From Candidatus Omnitrophota bacterium (GTDB lineage: Bacteria > Omnitrophota > Gorgyraeia > B26-G9): a DNA stretch of 57,085 bases. The position numbers were made by a program, and so were the translations under genes. Positions 26,068 through 33,876 of this stretch are shown here, one piece after another (positions within the stretch are counted from its first letter, which is position 1; every line of letters starts with the position of its first letter). Location: the NCBI GenBank assembly GCA_016213925.1, contig JACQZH010000018.1, positions 1 through 57,085 on the forward strand, read 5' to 3'. The notes beneath the pieces are model-generated. The model saw only the letters and a program-made list of their open reading frames with translations, did not search any database and had not been told where the DNA came from.

Positions 26068-28330
26068 AACTCGATGTTTTTAAAAAAGCGATAACTAATA
26101 TGGCGGAAGGGATCCCTGCCAGGGGAATTATTATTAAGCATACCAGAATTGCCCCGCAGAACGCTCCAAGCATATCAACAGCATAAAGAATATTCCCCGG
26201 ATTTTTTCCGTTATTTTTTTGTTCAAGATAAATCTTGTTTGCCAGAGGAAATTCTAACCCCGCAAAAATACCCCAAAGAGCGCAAACACAGGCGAATATT
26301 ATCAAAAAAGTGCCGGAGGCAATATTATCGGCAGATAGCTTTTGCATGAAAAAGATTAAGGGGTAAAACATAAAACAAAACAATATAAATACAAGGTCTA
26401 TATATAAAAACGTGGACAGGTTTTTTTTGATTGTTTTAAGTTTTTTAGTCATCAGCATGCCAGATAAGGCAAGACCTACCATAAAAGCGCTGATAAGCAA
26501 GCCGATATGCAGATAAACATAGCCATAAAAAGTTTGTAGCACAAGAAGCGCAATAAGGTTGAGGGATGTGCCGGAAAATCCGCTTGTTAGGATAATTGCA
26601 GGGATCAGCGGGCGGATTTTATCTCGGTTGTTTTTTCTCCTGATCAGGATATAAAATATACAGTAAATCGCTATCGGAAACAGTACAATAAGCCCAAGTA
26701 AAATATTGGGTTTGGTTTGTTTAAGCAGGCGGAATATTTTTTGAAATTCCGGAGAAAATAAAGAATTCCATAAACCCAAACTGTAAAAGACGCCGATTGG
26801 TTTTAAATCCTCGTTAAGATAGCTGCGGCTTTTTTTTAAGCTTGTGTGAAACCAGTTCTTATAGTCAGGGCTTAGGCGGTAATTAAAATAAGATTCGTTA
26901 AGAAAAGCGTTTTTATCGCGGATTTTTCCCAGTCTAACACTGATTGAGCTTGGGTTAAGAGCTAAGGTATTGCTTTTTGAGGCTATAAATAAGTTGTATG
27001 ATCCGGGAACTACTTCTACGGATGGGAAAACAGCGCGCAGGGTTTTTAACAGGCACTGGTTTATGTCGGATTGTTCTTCGGAAAGATAGCTTAAAGAGCC
27101 TGGAATACTCAAGCATAAAATTCCCTGCGGAGTGAGTCTTTCTCGTACTATTTCAAAAAATTCTTTTGTATAGAAGCGGTTAATGAACAAGGTTGTCGGC
27201 AATGGCAGGTTGCTTAGGATAATATCGAAGTTATCATTGCATTGTTTTAAAAATAGCCGGCCGTCAATATAATGAATTTCAAGCCGGGGGTCATTTAGTT
27301 CTTTAATAGTAAGGTCAGTAGCGTAATCTTTGGCCATGCGGATTACCAGCGGATCCATTTCGGCGTAGGAGACTTTTTCTACGGGAAAGCGCAATATCGT
27401 ATCAATAACCCCGCCTATTCCGCAGCCGATTACAGCAATGCGGCTGCATTTTTCAGCGCTTAAGAACGGGAAATTAACGAGGTCATTTACAAAGGCAATG
27501 TCCGGGTCAGGGACAGTCATAAAAGGCAAGCCGTCATAGTAAAATACATATTGTTCGTGTTGTTTAGTAACGGAAACATTGCCGTAAACGGAATTTTTAG
27601 AACCTACAAGGTTAAAATTATGCCATTGCCATTTTAAAGAATTTTCATTGAGCTGTTTTAGCGGTTTAGAATAAACGAAAATGCCTGCAAGTATCAGCAA
27701 GCAAAATATCCCAATTCTTAGTATCTTTAATTTTGGTCTTATTTTTAAAGTGAAGAACAGATAAGAACAAGCGATATTTAACCATCCGATGATAAAAGCA
27801 ATTTGCAGGGTGGATATATTAGGGATAAGCCCGTAAGTTATGAATACTCCTGCGAATCCGAACCCGATTGCTTCAAGAAAGTAACTTGTACCAACAGCTG
27901 TGCTTAAAGGTTTTTTGCGTAAATCTGCATATAAGCGGCAAACCAGAGGGAATTGGCCGCCCAGCAAAAAACCGCTGAATGACATAATTAAAAAAGAAGA
28001 GAGGAAAGTAAAAGCGATTCCTGTTCCTTCTCCGGGAATGATGCCGAACAATATTTTTACGCTGCGTACGGCAATAATGTTTAAAGGTAAAGATATACCT
28101 GCGAGTAACTGGATAATAGCGTAAAGGATATGCGGATACTTTATTTTTGAACCAAACAGCCCGAATGTAAAACTGCCCAAGGCTTCTAAAAAAAGCCAGT
28201 TTGCGAGAATCAGGCCGATTATAAGTTCGTTGCCGTAAAATTGAATGAGGAATTCGCGTATAAACAATATCTGGGCGCAAAAACATGAAAAGCCCATCAG
28301 GATGATAAAAAGGCTGCTGAATATGCGCAT
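26018..28330 (-). CDS. Multi-pass membrane protein with a spermidine synthase-like domain
   Basis: A 770-residue protein. About six N-terminal membrane helices (residues 5-215) precede a cytosolic spermidine/spermine synthase-like methyltransferase-fold domain (about 235-455). That domain has I-A-V-I-G-C-G-I-G-G, Y-A-E-M-D-P and I-H-Y-I-D-G-R. About seven further helices fill the C-terminus. Proteins of this layout are widespread but uncharacterised, and the acidic residue expected at the aminopropyl-transfer site (D in D-I-I-L-S-N-L) is altered around N-L. Polyamine synthesis is therefore unproven. It is one of only two clear - strand genes, and its end overlaps the convergent small membrane gene. 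Confidence 0.8.
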   Translation of the reverse strand: MRIFSSLFIILMGFSCFCAQILFIREFLIQFYGNELIIGLILANWLFLEALGSFTFGLFGSKIKYPHILYAIIQLLAGISLPLNIIAVRSVKILFGIIPGEGTGIAFTFLSSFLIMSFSGFLLGGQFPLVCRLYADLRKKPLSTAVGTSYFLEAIGFGFAGVFITYGLIPNISTLQIAFIIGWLNIACSYLFFTLKIRPKLKILRIGIFCLLILAGIFVYSKPLKQLNENSLKWQWHNFNLVGSKNSVYGNVSVTKQHEQYVFYYDGLPFMTVPDPDIAFVNDLVNFPFLSAEKCSRIAVIGCGIGGVIDTILRFPVEKVSYAEMDPLVIRMAKDYATDLTIKELNDPRLEIHYIDGRLFLKQCNDNFDIILSNLPLPTTLFINRFYTKEFFEIVRERLTPQGILCLSIPGSLSYLSEEQSDINQCLLKTLRAVFPSVEVVPGSYNLFIASKSNTLALNPSSISVRLGKIRDKNAFLNESYFNYRLSPDYKNWFHTSLKKSRSYLNEDLKPIGVFYSLGLWNSLFSPEFQKIFRLLKQTKPNILLGLIVLFPIAIYCIFYILIRRKNNRDKIRPLIPAIILTSGFSGTSLNLIALLVLQTFYGYVYLHIGLLISAFMVGLALSGMLMTKKLKTIKKNLSTFLYIDLVFILFCFMFYPLIFFMQKLSADNIASGTFLIIFACVCALWGIFAGLEFPLANKIYLEQKNNGKNPGNILYAVDMLGAFCGAILVCLIIIPLAGIPSAILVIAFLKTSSFILLAASFFFSEHSYL

Positions 28331-28361
28331 ATTTTTCTAGCTCCCGGGTGTTCTAGTATTG

Positions 28362-28609
28362 GTAATAGTTCAGCGTTCAGAAGTTTGAGTTAATAATGAT
28401 GCGGCGCAGACTCTATCGTCTCCCTGCGTTCGCAGACGGTGCTCGTCGCAATCGGATAAAAATTTCCCGACTGCCCCCCCATCCCCCAAAGGGTGGTATT
28501 TCAGGTAAGCACTTCTGGGAAAATTTCATCCTCATAAGCGAGCTTCTGCGCGCCTTATGCTCACTACGTGAGCCGATCGAGTCTCTTCTGCTAAGAGCTG
28601 AACTGTTAC
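28362..28609 (+). mobile_element. MITE copy 1, IS66-like ends, 8-bp target duplication
   Basis: A 248-base non-coding element with ends GTAATAGTTCAGC and GCTGAACTGTTAC, inverted repeats with one mismatch over 13 bases and weaker similarity to about 22. It is flanked on both sides by TAGTATTG, a perfect 8-base direct repeat. GTAA ends with 8-base duplications are the hallmark of the IS66 family, so the element is probably mobilised by an IS66-type transposase encoded elsewhere. A 74-codon open frame inside is conserved among copies only because the copies are near identical; I do not regard it as a gene. Confidence 0.88.
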
Positions 28610-28697
28610 TAGTATTGTAAAACTCAAAGTATTCTAGTAAAATATAGTAACAAATTAAAAATATGGTTTCAAATATTAAAAAAAGAAAGGATAGAAC

Positions 28698-29015
28698 ATG
28701 AAGCCGGCTTTAATAAGAATATGGAATGAGATAGATGTGGATGAGGTAAAGAAACATTTGCTAATGGCTGGAGAATTGTCCGCTAATTGTGAAAACTGCC
28801 AGCAGCTGGGAATAGATTTTGCGAAAGAGCAGGCTTGTTCAGAATGCCATACCCGGTTTCGATATATCAGCTTTCGTAAAAAGGATAATAAAGCCGAAGA
28901 ACTTTCCGCAATCAGAAGGTTGAAACACAAAAGGCCGGATCTAACGATAGTTGATTATGAGGACATAAAACACGCCTGCGGTAAATCAAAAGCGCAAAGC
29001 TTGTTTGATGATTAG
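28698..29015 (+). CDS. Unrecognised small protein with two CxxC pairs
   Basis: A 105-residue protein with C-E-N-C near residue 31 and a C-S-E-C-H-T-R-F near residue 47. These could hold one zinc ion as a ribbon. The C-terminus is charged, with D-D-Y-type acidic residues. I do not recognise a family. A strong ribosome site (AAAGAAAGG) precedes the ATG. It stands alone between two directly repeated MITE copies, with rpmB facing it from the other side. Confidence 0.65.
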   Translation: MKPALIRIWNEIDVDEVKKHLLMAGELSANCENCQQLGIDFAKEQACSECHTRFRYISFRKKDNKAEELSAIRRLKHKRPDLTIVDYEDIKHACGKSKAQSLFDD

Positions 29016-29040
29016 GATTATTTCAAAATTCGGGATTATC

Positions 29041-29288
29041 GTAATAGTTCAGCGTTCAGAAGTTTGAGTCAATAATGATGCGGTACAGACTCAATCGTCT
29101 CCCCGCGTTCGCAGGCGGTGCTCGTCGCAATCGGATAAAAATTTCCCGACTGCCCCCCCATCCCCCACGGGGCGGTAGTTCAGGTAAGCACTTCTGGGAA
29201 AATTTCATCCTCACAAGCGAGCTCCTGCGCGCCTTATGCTCACTATGTGAGCCGATTGAGTCTCTTCTGCTAAGAGCTGAACTGTTAC
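29041..29288 (+). mobile_element. MITE copy 2, 8-bp target duplication
   Basis: A second 248-base copy in the same orientation as copy 1 and nearly identical to it. It has the same GTAATAGTTCAGC and GCTGAACTGTTAC ends. The flanks are GGATTATC on the left and GGATTATC on the right, again a perfect 8-base duplication. It inserted only 6 bases from the rpmB stop codon. Separate target duplications show that copies 1 and 2 arrived independently and do not form one composite transposon. Confidence 0.88.
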
Positions 29289-29294
29289 GGATTA

Positions 29295-29522
29295 TCAAGC
29301 TTTTACGATTTTTCCTGAACGGATACAAGCTGTGCAGACACGCGCAGTTTTAACGCTATTGTTCAAACGTATTTTAATGTTTTGAAGATTAGGTTGAAAA
29401 GTACGCTTACTGATTCCGGTGGTCTTTTTTCCTACGCCGCCTTTTTTCTTGGCCATACCGCGTCTTTTAATTGAACGGCCGGCTTTCGGGCCTTTTCCGC
29501 AGATTTCACAGAATTTAGACAA
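29295..29522 (-). CDS. rpmB: Ribosomal protein bL28
   Basis: A 75-residue protein of the large ribosomal subunit. The start M-S-K-F-C-E-I-C-G-K-G-P-K-A-G and the C-terminal V-C-T-A-C-I-R-S-G-K match bL28. It is the zinc-binding form with four cysteines (C-E-I-C and C-T-A-C). A GGAGG ribosome site lies just before the start on the - strand. It is transcribed alone from a strong promoter at 29.6 kb. The MITE copy 2 lies immediately past its stop. Confidence 0.97.
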   Translation of the reverse strand: MSKFCEICGKGPKAGRSIKRRGMAKKKGGVGKKTTGISKRTFQPNLQNIKIRLNNSVKTARVCTACIRSGKIVKA

Positions 29523-29597
29523 TTTAATACCTCCTATTACGAAGACATATTATTTTGAACACTCTTGAATCTTGAATGAAACTACAAGTATCCAAAG

Positions 29598-29626
29598 TAT
29601 ATATCATAAATGAATTTATTTGTCAA
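29598..29626 (-). promoter_or_regulatory. Sigma70-type promoter of rpmB
   Basis: On the - strand TTGACA (29626-29621) is followed by a 17-base spacer and TATATA (29603-29598). The expected transcription start is near 29590, giving rpmB a leader of about 65 bases. Confidence 0.75.
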
Positions 29627-29700
29627 CGACTTTCAAGCCGTATTAGACGAACCAACACAAAACTAGTGTATAACTATTTGTAAAATAATGAGTTATGAAG

Positions 29701-29729
29701 TTGCAAAAAAAACACATCTATGGTATACT
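29701..29729 (+). promoter_or_regulatory. Sigma70-type promoter of the glucan-phosphorylase-like gene
   Basis: TTGCAA (29701-29706), a 17-base spacer and TATACT (29724-29729) lie 66 bases before the ATG at 29796. A G-rich ribosome site (GGGGGG) precedes that ATG. Confidence 0.7.
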
Positions 29730-29795
29730 TTATCACCTTTTTTAAAAAACCTTATAGAAATTGTTTTTGGTTATTTTAATAATAATGGGGGGTAA

Positions 29796-32513
29796 ATGTT
29801 TTCTCTAAAGAAAAAACCAGTTATTTGCAAGCTTGTTACGCTAATTATTTCCCAGGTATTTCTTTTCAATGGTCTTGCGGTAAGTTACGCAGCAGGTATT
29901 TTTGACGAGAAACCTGTTTTGGAATCAACTCTTTCTCCGCGTGTAAATTTAGAGCCTGCATTAATACAAATGATTTTTAATTCTCTGCCTGAACAGCAAG
30001 TAAATGTTCCGTTTATCATGGAAGGGGAATTAAAAGACGCTGCTTTGAAGAAACAACTCGGGTTTTTAAATTCAGCTTTTTTGGAAAAAGGCAAACTAGC
30101 CACGGTTAAAATAATTTTTGAAAATGAACAGCTTTACAATAACGTGGCGCGGGTAATAAGGGCTCAAGACAGGATGGAAGATACTCCAGGTATTACAATT
30201 AACCATGAATGGGCAATGGCTTTTAAAGAAGAAGCTTTGCGCCGAGCGATAGAAAAATTAAAAGGCAAGAATATAATATTCTCTCAAATGGAGTATGAGT
30301 TATCGCAGGAGTTTCTAGGCCATTTCAGGAATCTTTTGCAGCATAAATATAATCTTAGCGAAGTTGAGGCGCGTTATGCGAGCGGGCAGTTGGCAAAATT
30401 GCAGATGGCCGGAGGCTTGGGAAGTTTTAAACCGGATCTGGTAAGAGGATTTTATGATGTGATGAAAAAGTTCTTAGGAGAAATTCAGGCTAGGGATAGT
30501 ATTCATGTTCTGGGAGTGCTTTATGCCAAAGCGATAAAAGGAGACAAAAAACTAATTGAGGATACTAGATTAAATGCAGCGCGCAAAAACATCAGGGAAA
30601 AGGAGAAAAAGGACATTATCCGCGATTTCGCTAAAATTGTGCGCAGATATCAGCAAAAGGCGCAGTTGCATGATAATGGAAAAGTTCTGAAAGCAGTTAA
30701 TGAGCTTAAAAATGTGATTGATTCAGATAACATCACTGCGGTGATTGAAGTAGTGCGTGAAATGACGGCAAATCATAATAACGAGGAAACCGGTCAGGAT
30801 GAAGAGAATCCTCTGCGCGCTTCTTTTCTCAGCGTATTAAAAAAAGTGCTTGAAAAGCACGGCAAAGAAGACCGGGAAGTGCATGATTTGATTGGAGTTG
30901 CCAGGCAGGCAATGGACCTAGTTACGATTTTTCGGGATATAAAAATTGGCATGGCGGATATTGATACTGTGGATGTTTATTTATACCGGGATCCTTTTTC
31001 CGAACTGCATGAATACTGGATATATTGCCCGCAGATTTTTCATGAAGCGTATCCCGGACAGACTAATGACCATTTCCGTTCAATCCAGGCATATCTTTAC
31101 CGCGAAGTGCAGTTCCGCCTGCTGAAACGCTTAAATGAAAGAGGGCATATCGGAGACGATGTTATTATCTCTGATAGCGAAACCAGTACCGCGTTTGCGA
31201 ATCCAACAGTTGTAAGCGACGATCTGACGCAATATAAAGGATATACGTCAAAAGAACTAGAACAGTATGAGGAAATTTTTCAATTGCTTGAAGATATGAA
31301 CATTTTTAGGCATCATTACAATCATACTATTGTTCCTGCCGGGATGAACCGCCCGCCGGTAACACAACTTAAAAAATTAAAAATACAAAAAGAATTAGAG
31401 TTTATACAGTCAGGCGAGCAGCTGGACGCGCGCAGGCTTGTCGGAGAAACGCATGATATTATTACCGGTTGTTCCACGGCGCATACGCAGATTTGCAAAG
31501 AAGATCCGGATATTTACAAGGAGTTTGCGGATAAAGTAAAGGAAGATGAACTATTCGGAAACAGCGAAGGTTCTTATATCGGCCGTTGGCAGGGCGATGG
31601 GATTAAGGAAGTTGTTTCTGTATGGATGAAAAGGCTTAAGGTAAATAATTATTCGGATTTTTTCGTAAAGCTGAACAAAGAGGCAACCAGGAAGAATAAT
31701 TTTATTTCGATGATAAAGGCAGTGAAACGCAAACAAAAACAGCGCTTTATTGAAGAATTGTTTAAAGGTACGTTTGGAGAATTAGATATGACCCGTGAAG
31801 AATTAGAGAAAAGCGGGGTTAATCTAATAGACCGTCCTTTTTTTACCTTTATAAGAAGAATGGTTCCCTATAAATGCAGCAATCTGCTGGTGGATATGCT
31901 TTATAATGCTGATTACCGGGAGAGAATAATCAAAACCGGCGCGGTTATTTTTGTCGGCGGCCGCAAGTTCGATGATTTTGCCGATGATCAGCACCGCCGG
32001 ATCAAGGAATTGATAGAACATGACCCGCGTTTAAAAGCGCATATTATTTTTATTTCAAATCACAATGTTGACAGCTCCTGGATGATTCAGCAGGGGACTG
32101 ATTTTGGCGGAATGCTTTCCTGGGAGGGCATGGAAGCAGGGCCGACAAGCCCGAGCAACGCCGGATTAAACTGGACCAATCTTTTTAGCTCGCCGGACGG
32201 AGTGATGTTGGAACGCGTGCATAAGATTAAGCGGGATATTCAAGGCAAGATAGTAGCTGGTACCGGTTATTGTATTCAATATGGTAATGAAATTGCTTCT
32301 GACGGCAAATCAAGGCTTCCGTCAAAAGATTCAATCATGGAAAATATGGAAAAAGGCGCGATAGCCTATTATAACCAGGAAGATTATGACACGGTAGCAT
32401 TTAATAATATGTGGCTTAATATGACCCAGGGGGATATCTGCACCCAGGCTTCCGGATTATTACTGCTTTTTGCAAAATCAATAACAGGCAGGGAGCAGCA
32501 GGAGCAAAAATAA
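29796..32513 (+). CDS. Exported, divergent alpha-glucan phosphorylase-like protein
   Basis: A 905-residue protein. The first ~32 residues (basic, then V-T-L-I-I-S-Q-V-F-L-F-N-G, ending near S-Y-A-A-G) look like a signal peptide. The next ~350 residues are helical with no domain I recognise. From about residue 390 on the pattern follows GT35 phosphorylases (GlgP/MalP): a V-Y-L-Y-R-D-P then Y-C segment, H-Y-N-H-T-I-V-P-A-G, R-R-M-V-P-Y-K, and V-F-V-G-G-R-K then I-F-I-S-N-H-N-V-D. In normal enzymes a glycine-rich E-A-S-G-T-S-G-M-K loop follows. Here it reads E-A-G-P-T-S-P-S-N-A-G, with no lysine in the usual place. Catalysis and the PLP site are therefore doubtful, and phosphorolysis outside the cytoplasm would lack cytosolic phosphate-sugar uptake. 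Homology is moderate; the function is open. Confidence 0.7.
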   Translation: MFSLKKKPVICKLVTLIISQVFLFNGLAVSYAAGIFDEKPVLESTLSPRVNLEPALIQMIFNSLPEQQVNVPFIMEGELKDAALKKQLGFLNSAFLEKGKLATVKIIFENEQLYNNVARVIRAQDRMEDTPGITINHEWAMAFKEEALRRAIEKLKGKNIIFSQMEYELSQEFLGHFRNLLQHKYNLSEVEARYASGQLAKLQMAGGLGSFKPDLVRGFYDVMKKFLGEIQARDSIHVLGVLYAKAIKGDKKLIEDTRLNAARKNIREKEKKDIIRDFAKIVRRYQQKAQLHDNGKVLKAVNELKNVIDSDNITAVIEVVREMTANHNNEETGQDEENPLRASFLSVLKKVLEKHGKEDREVHDLIGVARQAMDLVTIFRDIKIGMADIDTVDVYLYRDPFSELHEYWIYCPQIFHEAYPGQTNDHFRSIQAYLYREVQFRLLKRLNERGHIGDDVIISDSETSTAFANPTVVSDDLTQYKGYTSKELEQYEEIFQLLEDMNIFRHHYNHTIVPAGMNRPPVTQLKKLKIQKELEFIQSGEQLDARRLVGETHDIITGCSTAHTQICKEDPDIYKEFADKVKEDELFGNSEGSYIGRWQGDGIKEVVSVWMKRLKVNNYSDFFVKLNKEATRKNNFISMIKAVKRKQKQRFIEELFKGTFGELDMTREELEKSGVNLIDRPFFTFIRRMVPYKCSNLLVDMLYNADYRERIIKTGAVIFVGGRKFDDFADDQHRRIKELIEHDPRLKAHIIFISNHNVDSSWMIQQGTDFGGMLSWEGMEAGPTSPSNAGLNWTNLFSSPDGVMLERVHKIKRDIQGKIVAGTGYCIQYGNEIASDGKSRLPSKDSIMENMEKGAIAYYNQEDYDTVAFNNMWLNMTQGDICTQASGLLLLFAKSITGREQQEQK

Positions 32514-32562
32514 TCAAGGAGTTGTAAAAAAAGCAGATACAGCGGGTTTAGATAATTTTCTT

Positions 32563-32871
32563 TTGGCATTAAAAAAGAATACAGTTAACGCTACTATATA
32601 TTCAACCAACTATGAATTTGCGCAATATTTGGAAGGGGTGCTGCGGAATTTAAATAATAAAGCCGCGGTTTTAAAAATTATAAATAACATAATAAGCGCA
32701 AATACAACGAATTATTATAAACAGAAGCAGATATTGAAGTTTTTTGAATTATTAATAAACAAATTAAAACAAAAAACCCATGGAATAAGCCCCTGGATGG
32801 AAGAGGATTTTGGCCTTGAAGATGAGAGGGATCAGATTCAGGACATAACGGTATTGGAACGTTCAGTTTAA
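32563..32871 (+). CDS. Open frame after the phosphorylase-like gene, possible frameshifted tail
   Basis: A 102-codon frame starting at a TTG. The frame is in fact open from before the upstream stop (32511), reading through K-N-N-Q-G-V-V-K-K-A-D-T-A-G-L-D-N-F. There is no ATG or GTG with a ribosome site. It may be the C-terminal end of the 905-residue protein, cut off by a +1 frameshift near 32500, or a small separate gene. The residues are helical and charged and match no family I know. It ends just before the MITE fragment. Confidence 0.4.
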   Translation: MALKKNTVNATIYSTNYEFAQYLEGVLRNLNNKAAVLKIINNIISANTTNYYKQKQILKFFELLINKLKQKTHGISPWMEEDFGLEDERDQIQDITVLERSV

Positions 32872-32889
32872 ACCTTAGATTATTCAAAA

Positions 32890-32990
32890 TTTTATCCGAT
32901 TGCGAAAAGCACCGCCCCAGCGAACGCAGGGAGACGATTGAGTCTGTACCGCACTATTATTAACTTAAACTTCTGAACGCTGAACTATTA
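32890..32990 (-). mobile_element. MITE fragment, inverted orientation
   Basis: About 101 bases match the GTAATAG-end half of the MITE on the - strand: CCGATTGCG, GAACGCAGGGAGACGATTGAG, and the end TTCTGAACGCTGAACTATTAC. The other half, including its terminal repeat, is missing. It is more diverged than the full copies, for example in the AAAGCACCGCC stretch. It borders a palindromic repeat at 32991. Confidence 0.75.
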
Positions 32991-33035
32991 CCCTGGATTT
33001 TTCGTGTTGCAAAATCCGGGCTTATAGATAAGCCC
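32991..33035. repeat. Palindromic repeat with CGTGTTG loop
   Basis: GGATTTT (32994-33000) pairs with AAAATCC (33011-33017) around a TTCGTGTTGC loop. Directly after it a second stem, GGGCTTAT against ATAAGCCC, has a 2-base turn. The following bases are A-rich, not T-rich, so it is no + strand terminator. A close copy of the first hairpin lies at 33483. Confidence 0.65.
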
Positions 33036-33098
33036 TAAAAAAAAGAGATTGCTTTGCTCTCTAAAATAAATAAAATTTAGCAAAGATTTAGCAAGTAA

Positions 33099-33107
33099 TG
33101 GTATAAT
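33099..33107 (+). promoter_or_regulatory. Extended -10 promoter before a start codon without leader
   Basis: TGGTATAAT is an extended -10 motif ending 6 bases before the ATG at 33114. Transcription would begin at or beside the A of ATG. No Shine-Dalgarno sequence is present, so the message is probably leaderless. The -35 region is weak. Confidence 0.55.
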
Positions 33108-33113
33108 GCTTTC

Positions 33114-33362
33114 ATGGATAAATATAAATTTACTCATTATTTCGAAAGTGAGGTTTTACGAAAACGCCCGTATCTTACAAGGAAGATTTGTGTTGAAATT
33201 ATTAAAAATCATCTAAAAAGCGAACTGCAAGAGAATAATCGTTTTCGTTTTTGGGGAAAATGTAAGGATTTAGATGGAAAAATATTACGTGTTGTAACAT
33301 TGGAAGATAAAACTACAATTCATAATCCCAAAAATTGCAATGGAGAACAAAAATTATGGTAA
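33114..33362 (+). CDS. Small protein, putative toxin-like partner of a DUF2283 gene
   Basis: An 82-residue basic protein starting Y-K-F-T-H-Y-F-E-S-E-V-L-R-K-R-P-Y-L, with a R-F-R-F-W-G-K and L-R-V-V-T-L-E-D-K-T-T-I-H-N end. Proteins of this shape often sit directly before DUF2283 genes and resemble DUF4258 or RelE-like small proteins. That pairing suggests a toxin-antitoxin module, but I recall no experimental proof. The last residues (N-G-E-Q-K-L-W) look unlike the conserved core. A repeat lies between it and the DUF2283 gene. Confidence 0.5.
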   Translation: MDKYKFTHYFESEVLRKRPYLTRKICVEIIKNHLKSELQENNRFRFWGKCKDLDGKILRVVTLEDKTTIHNPKNCNGEQKLW

Positions 33363-33440
33363 CTTATTTCGAAAAAATAAGTTGCAAAATAATGGCATGC
33401 ATAAAAAGATGCAGGCAATTTTCGGGATACCTCGATAGCA

Positions 33441-33508
33441 AGTCTAAATCCTACACGGATTTAGACTATCGCCCCTACGGGCGGATTTTACGTGCTGCAA
33501 AATCCGGG
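33441..33508. repeat. Paired-hairpin element plus CGTGCTG palindrome
   Basis: AGTCTAAATCC (33441-33451) pairs perfectly with GGATTTAGACT (33457-33467) around TACAC. The pairing extends outwards to CGATAG/CTATCG with a 4-base bulge. Next come CGCCC/GGGCG around CTAC, then GGATTTT/AAAATCC around ACGTGCTGC, the second copy of the palindrome at 32994. These fill most of the 177-base gap between the two genes of the suspected pair. Confidence 0.65.
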
Positions 33509-33539
33509 ATAATGCATTTTTAGACAGGAGGTTTAAGCC

Positions 33540-33755
33540 ATGACTCTAAATTATTATTCCGATACCGATTCATTATATATTGATCTTTCTTCAAAAGATA
33601 GCGCTGAAACTCGTGAAATATCACCAGGCATTAATCTTGATTATGATGAAAAAGGTGAATTGGTAGGTATCGATATCGATAATGCCAGTAAAAAACTTGA
33701 CTTTAAGGATTTAACGCTTAATCACATACCTACCAGAGTACATATTCTTGCATAG
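33540..33755 (+). CDS. DUF2283 family protein
   Basis: A 71-residue protein with the DUF2283 pattern: Y-Y-S-D-T-D-S-L-Y-I-D-L, then I-S-P-G-I-N-L-D-Y-D-E-K-G-E-L-V-G-I-D-I-D-N-A-S. The family is small, cytoplasmic and of unknown function, and is often found beside a small basic protein like the one at 33.1 kb. A GGAGG ribosome site lies 7 bases before the ATG. If the pair is a toxin-antitoxin module this would be the likelier antitoxin. Confidence 0.8.
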   Translation: MTLNYYSDTDSLYIDLSSKDSAETREISPGINLDYDEKGELVGIDIDNASKKLDFKDLTLNHIPTRVHILA

Positions 33756-33765
33756 CAAATCAATC

Positions 33766-33809
33766 CAGCTGACTTACCTGCGCACTGTCGGGCTTCGGTA
33801 AGACAGCTG
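33766..33809. repeat. Inverted repeat after the DUF2283 gene
   Basis: CAGCTGACTTACC (33766-33778) pairs with GGTAAGACAGCTG (33797-33809), 12 of 13 positions, around an 18-base loop. No T-run follows. The next bases, GATTTTCGTGTTG, share the CGTGTTG core of the palindromes at 32994 and 33483. Confidence 0.6.
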
Positions 33810-33876
33810 ATTTTCGTGTTGAGCCGGCAGGAAAAGCCGTTTTACCCTGCTAAAAATTCCATTATCCCAAATTTTG

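Noticed and set aside
28396-28620. 74-codon frame inside MITE copy 1 with counterparts in other copies
   Set aside because: The frame follows from near-identity of the copies, has no ribosome site, and the reverse strand has an equally long frame. It behaves like a by-product of the repeat.
28362-29288. Composite transposon made of two MITE copies around one gene
   Set aside because: Each copy has its own different 8-base duplication, so they inserted separately.
29056-29328. 90-codon - strand frame across MITE copy 2
   Set aside because: It runs from repeat into the rpmB end, has no own start signal and codes for a low-complexity basic peptide.
33335-33523. 62-codon frame between the two genes of the suspected pair
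   Set aside because: It is formed by the hairpin repeats and begins inside the preceding gene; no family pattern.
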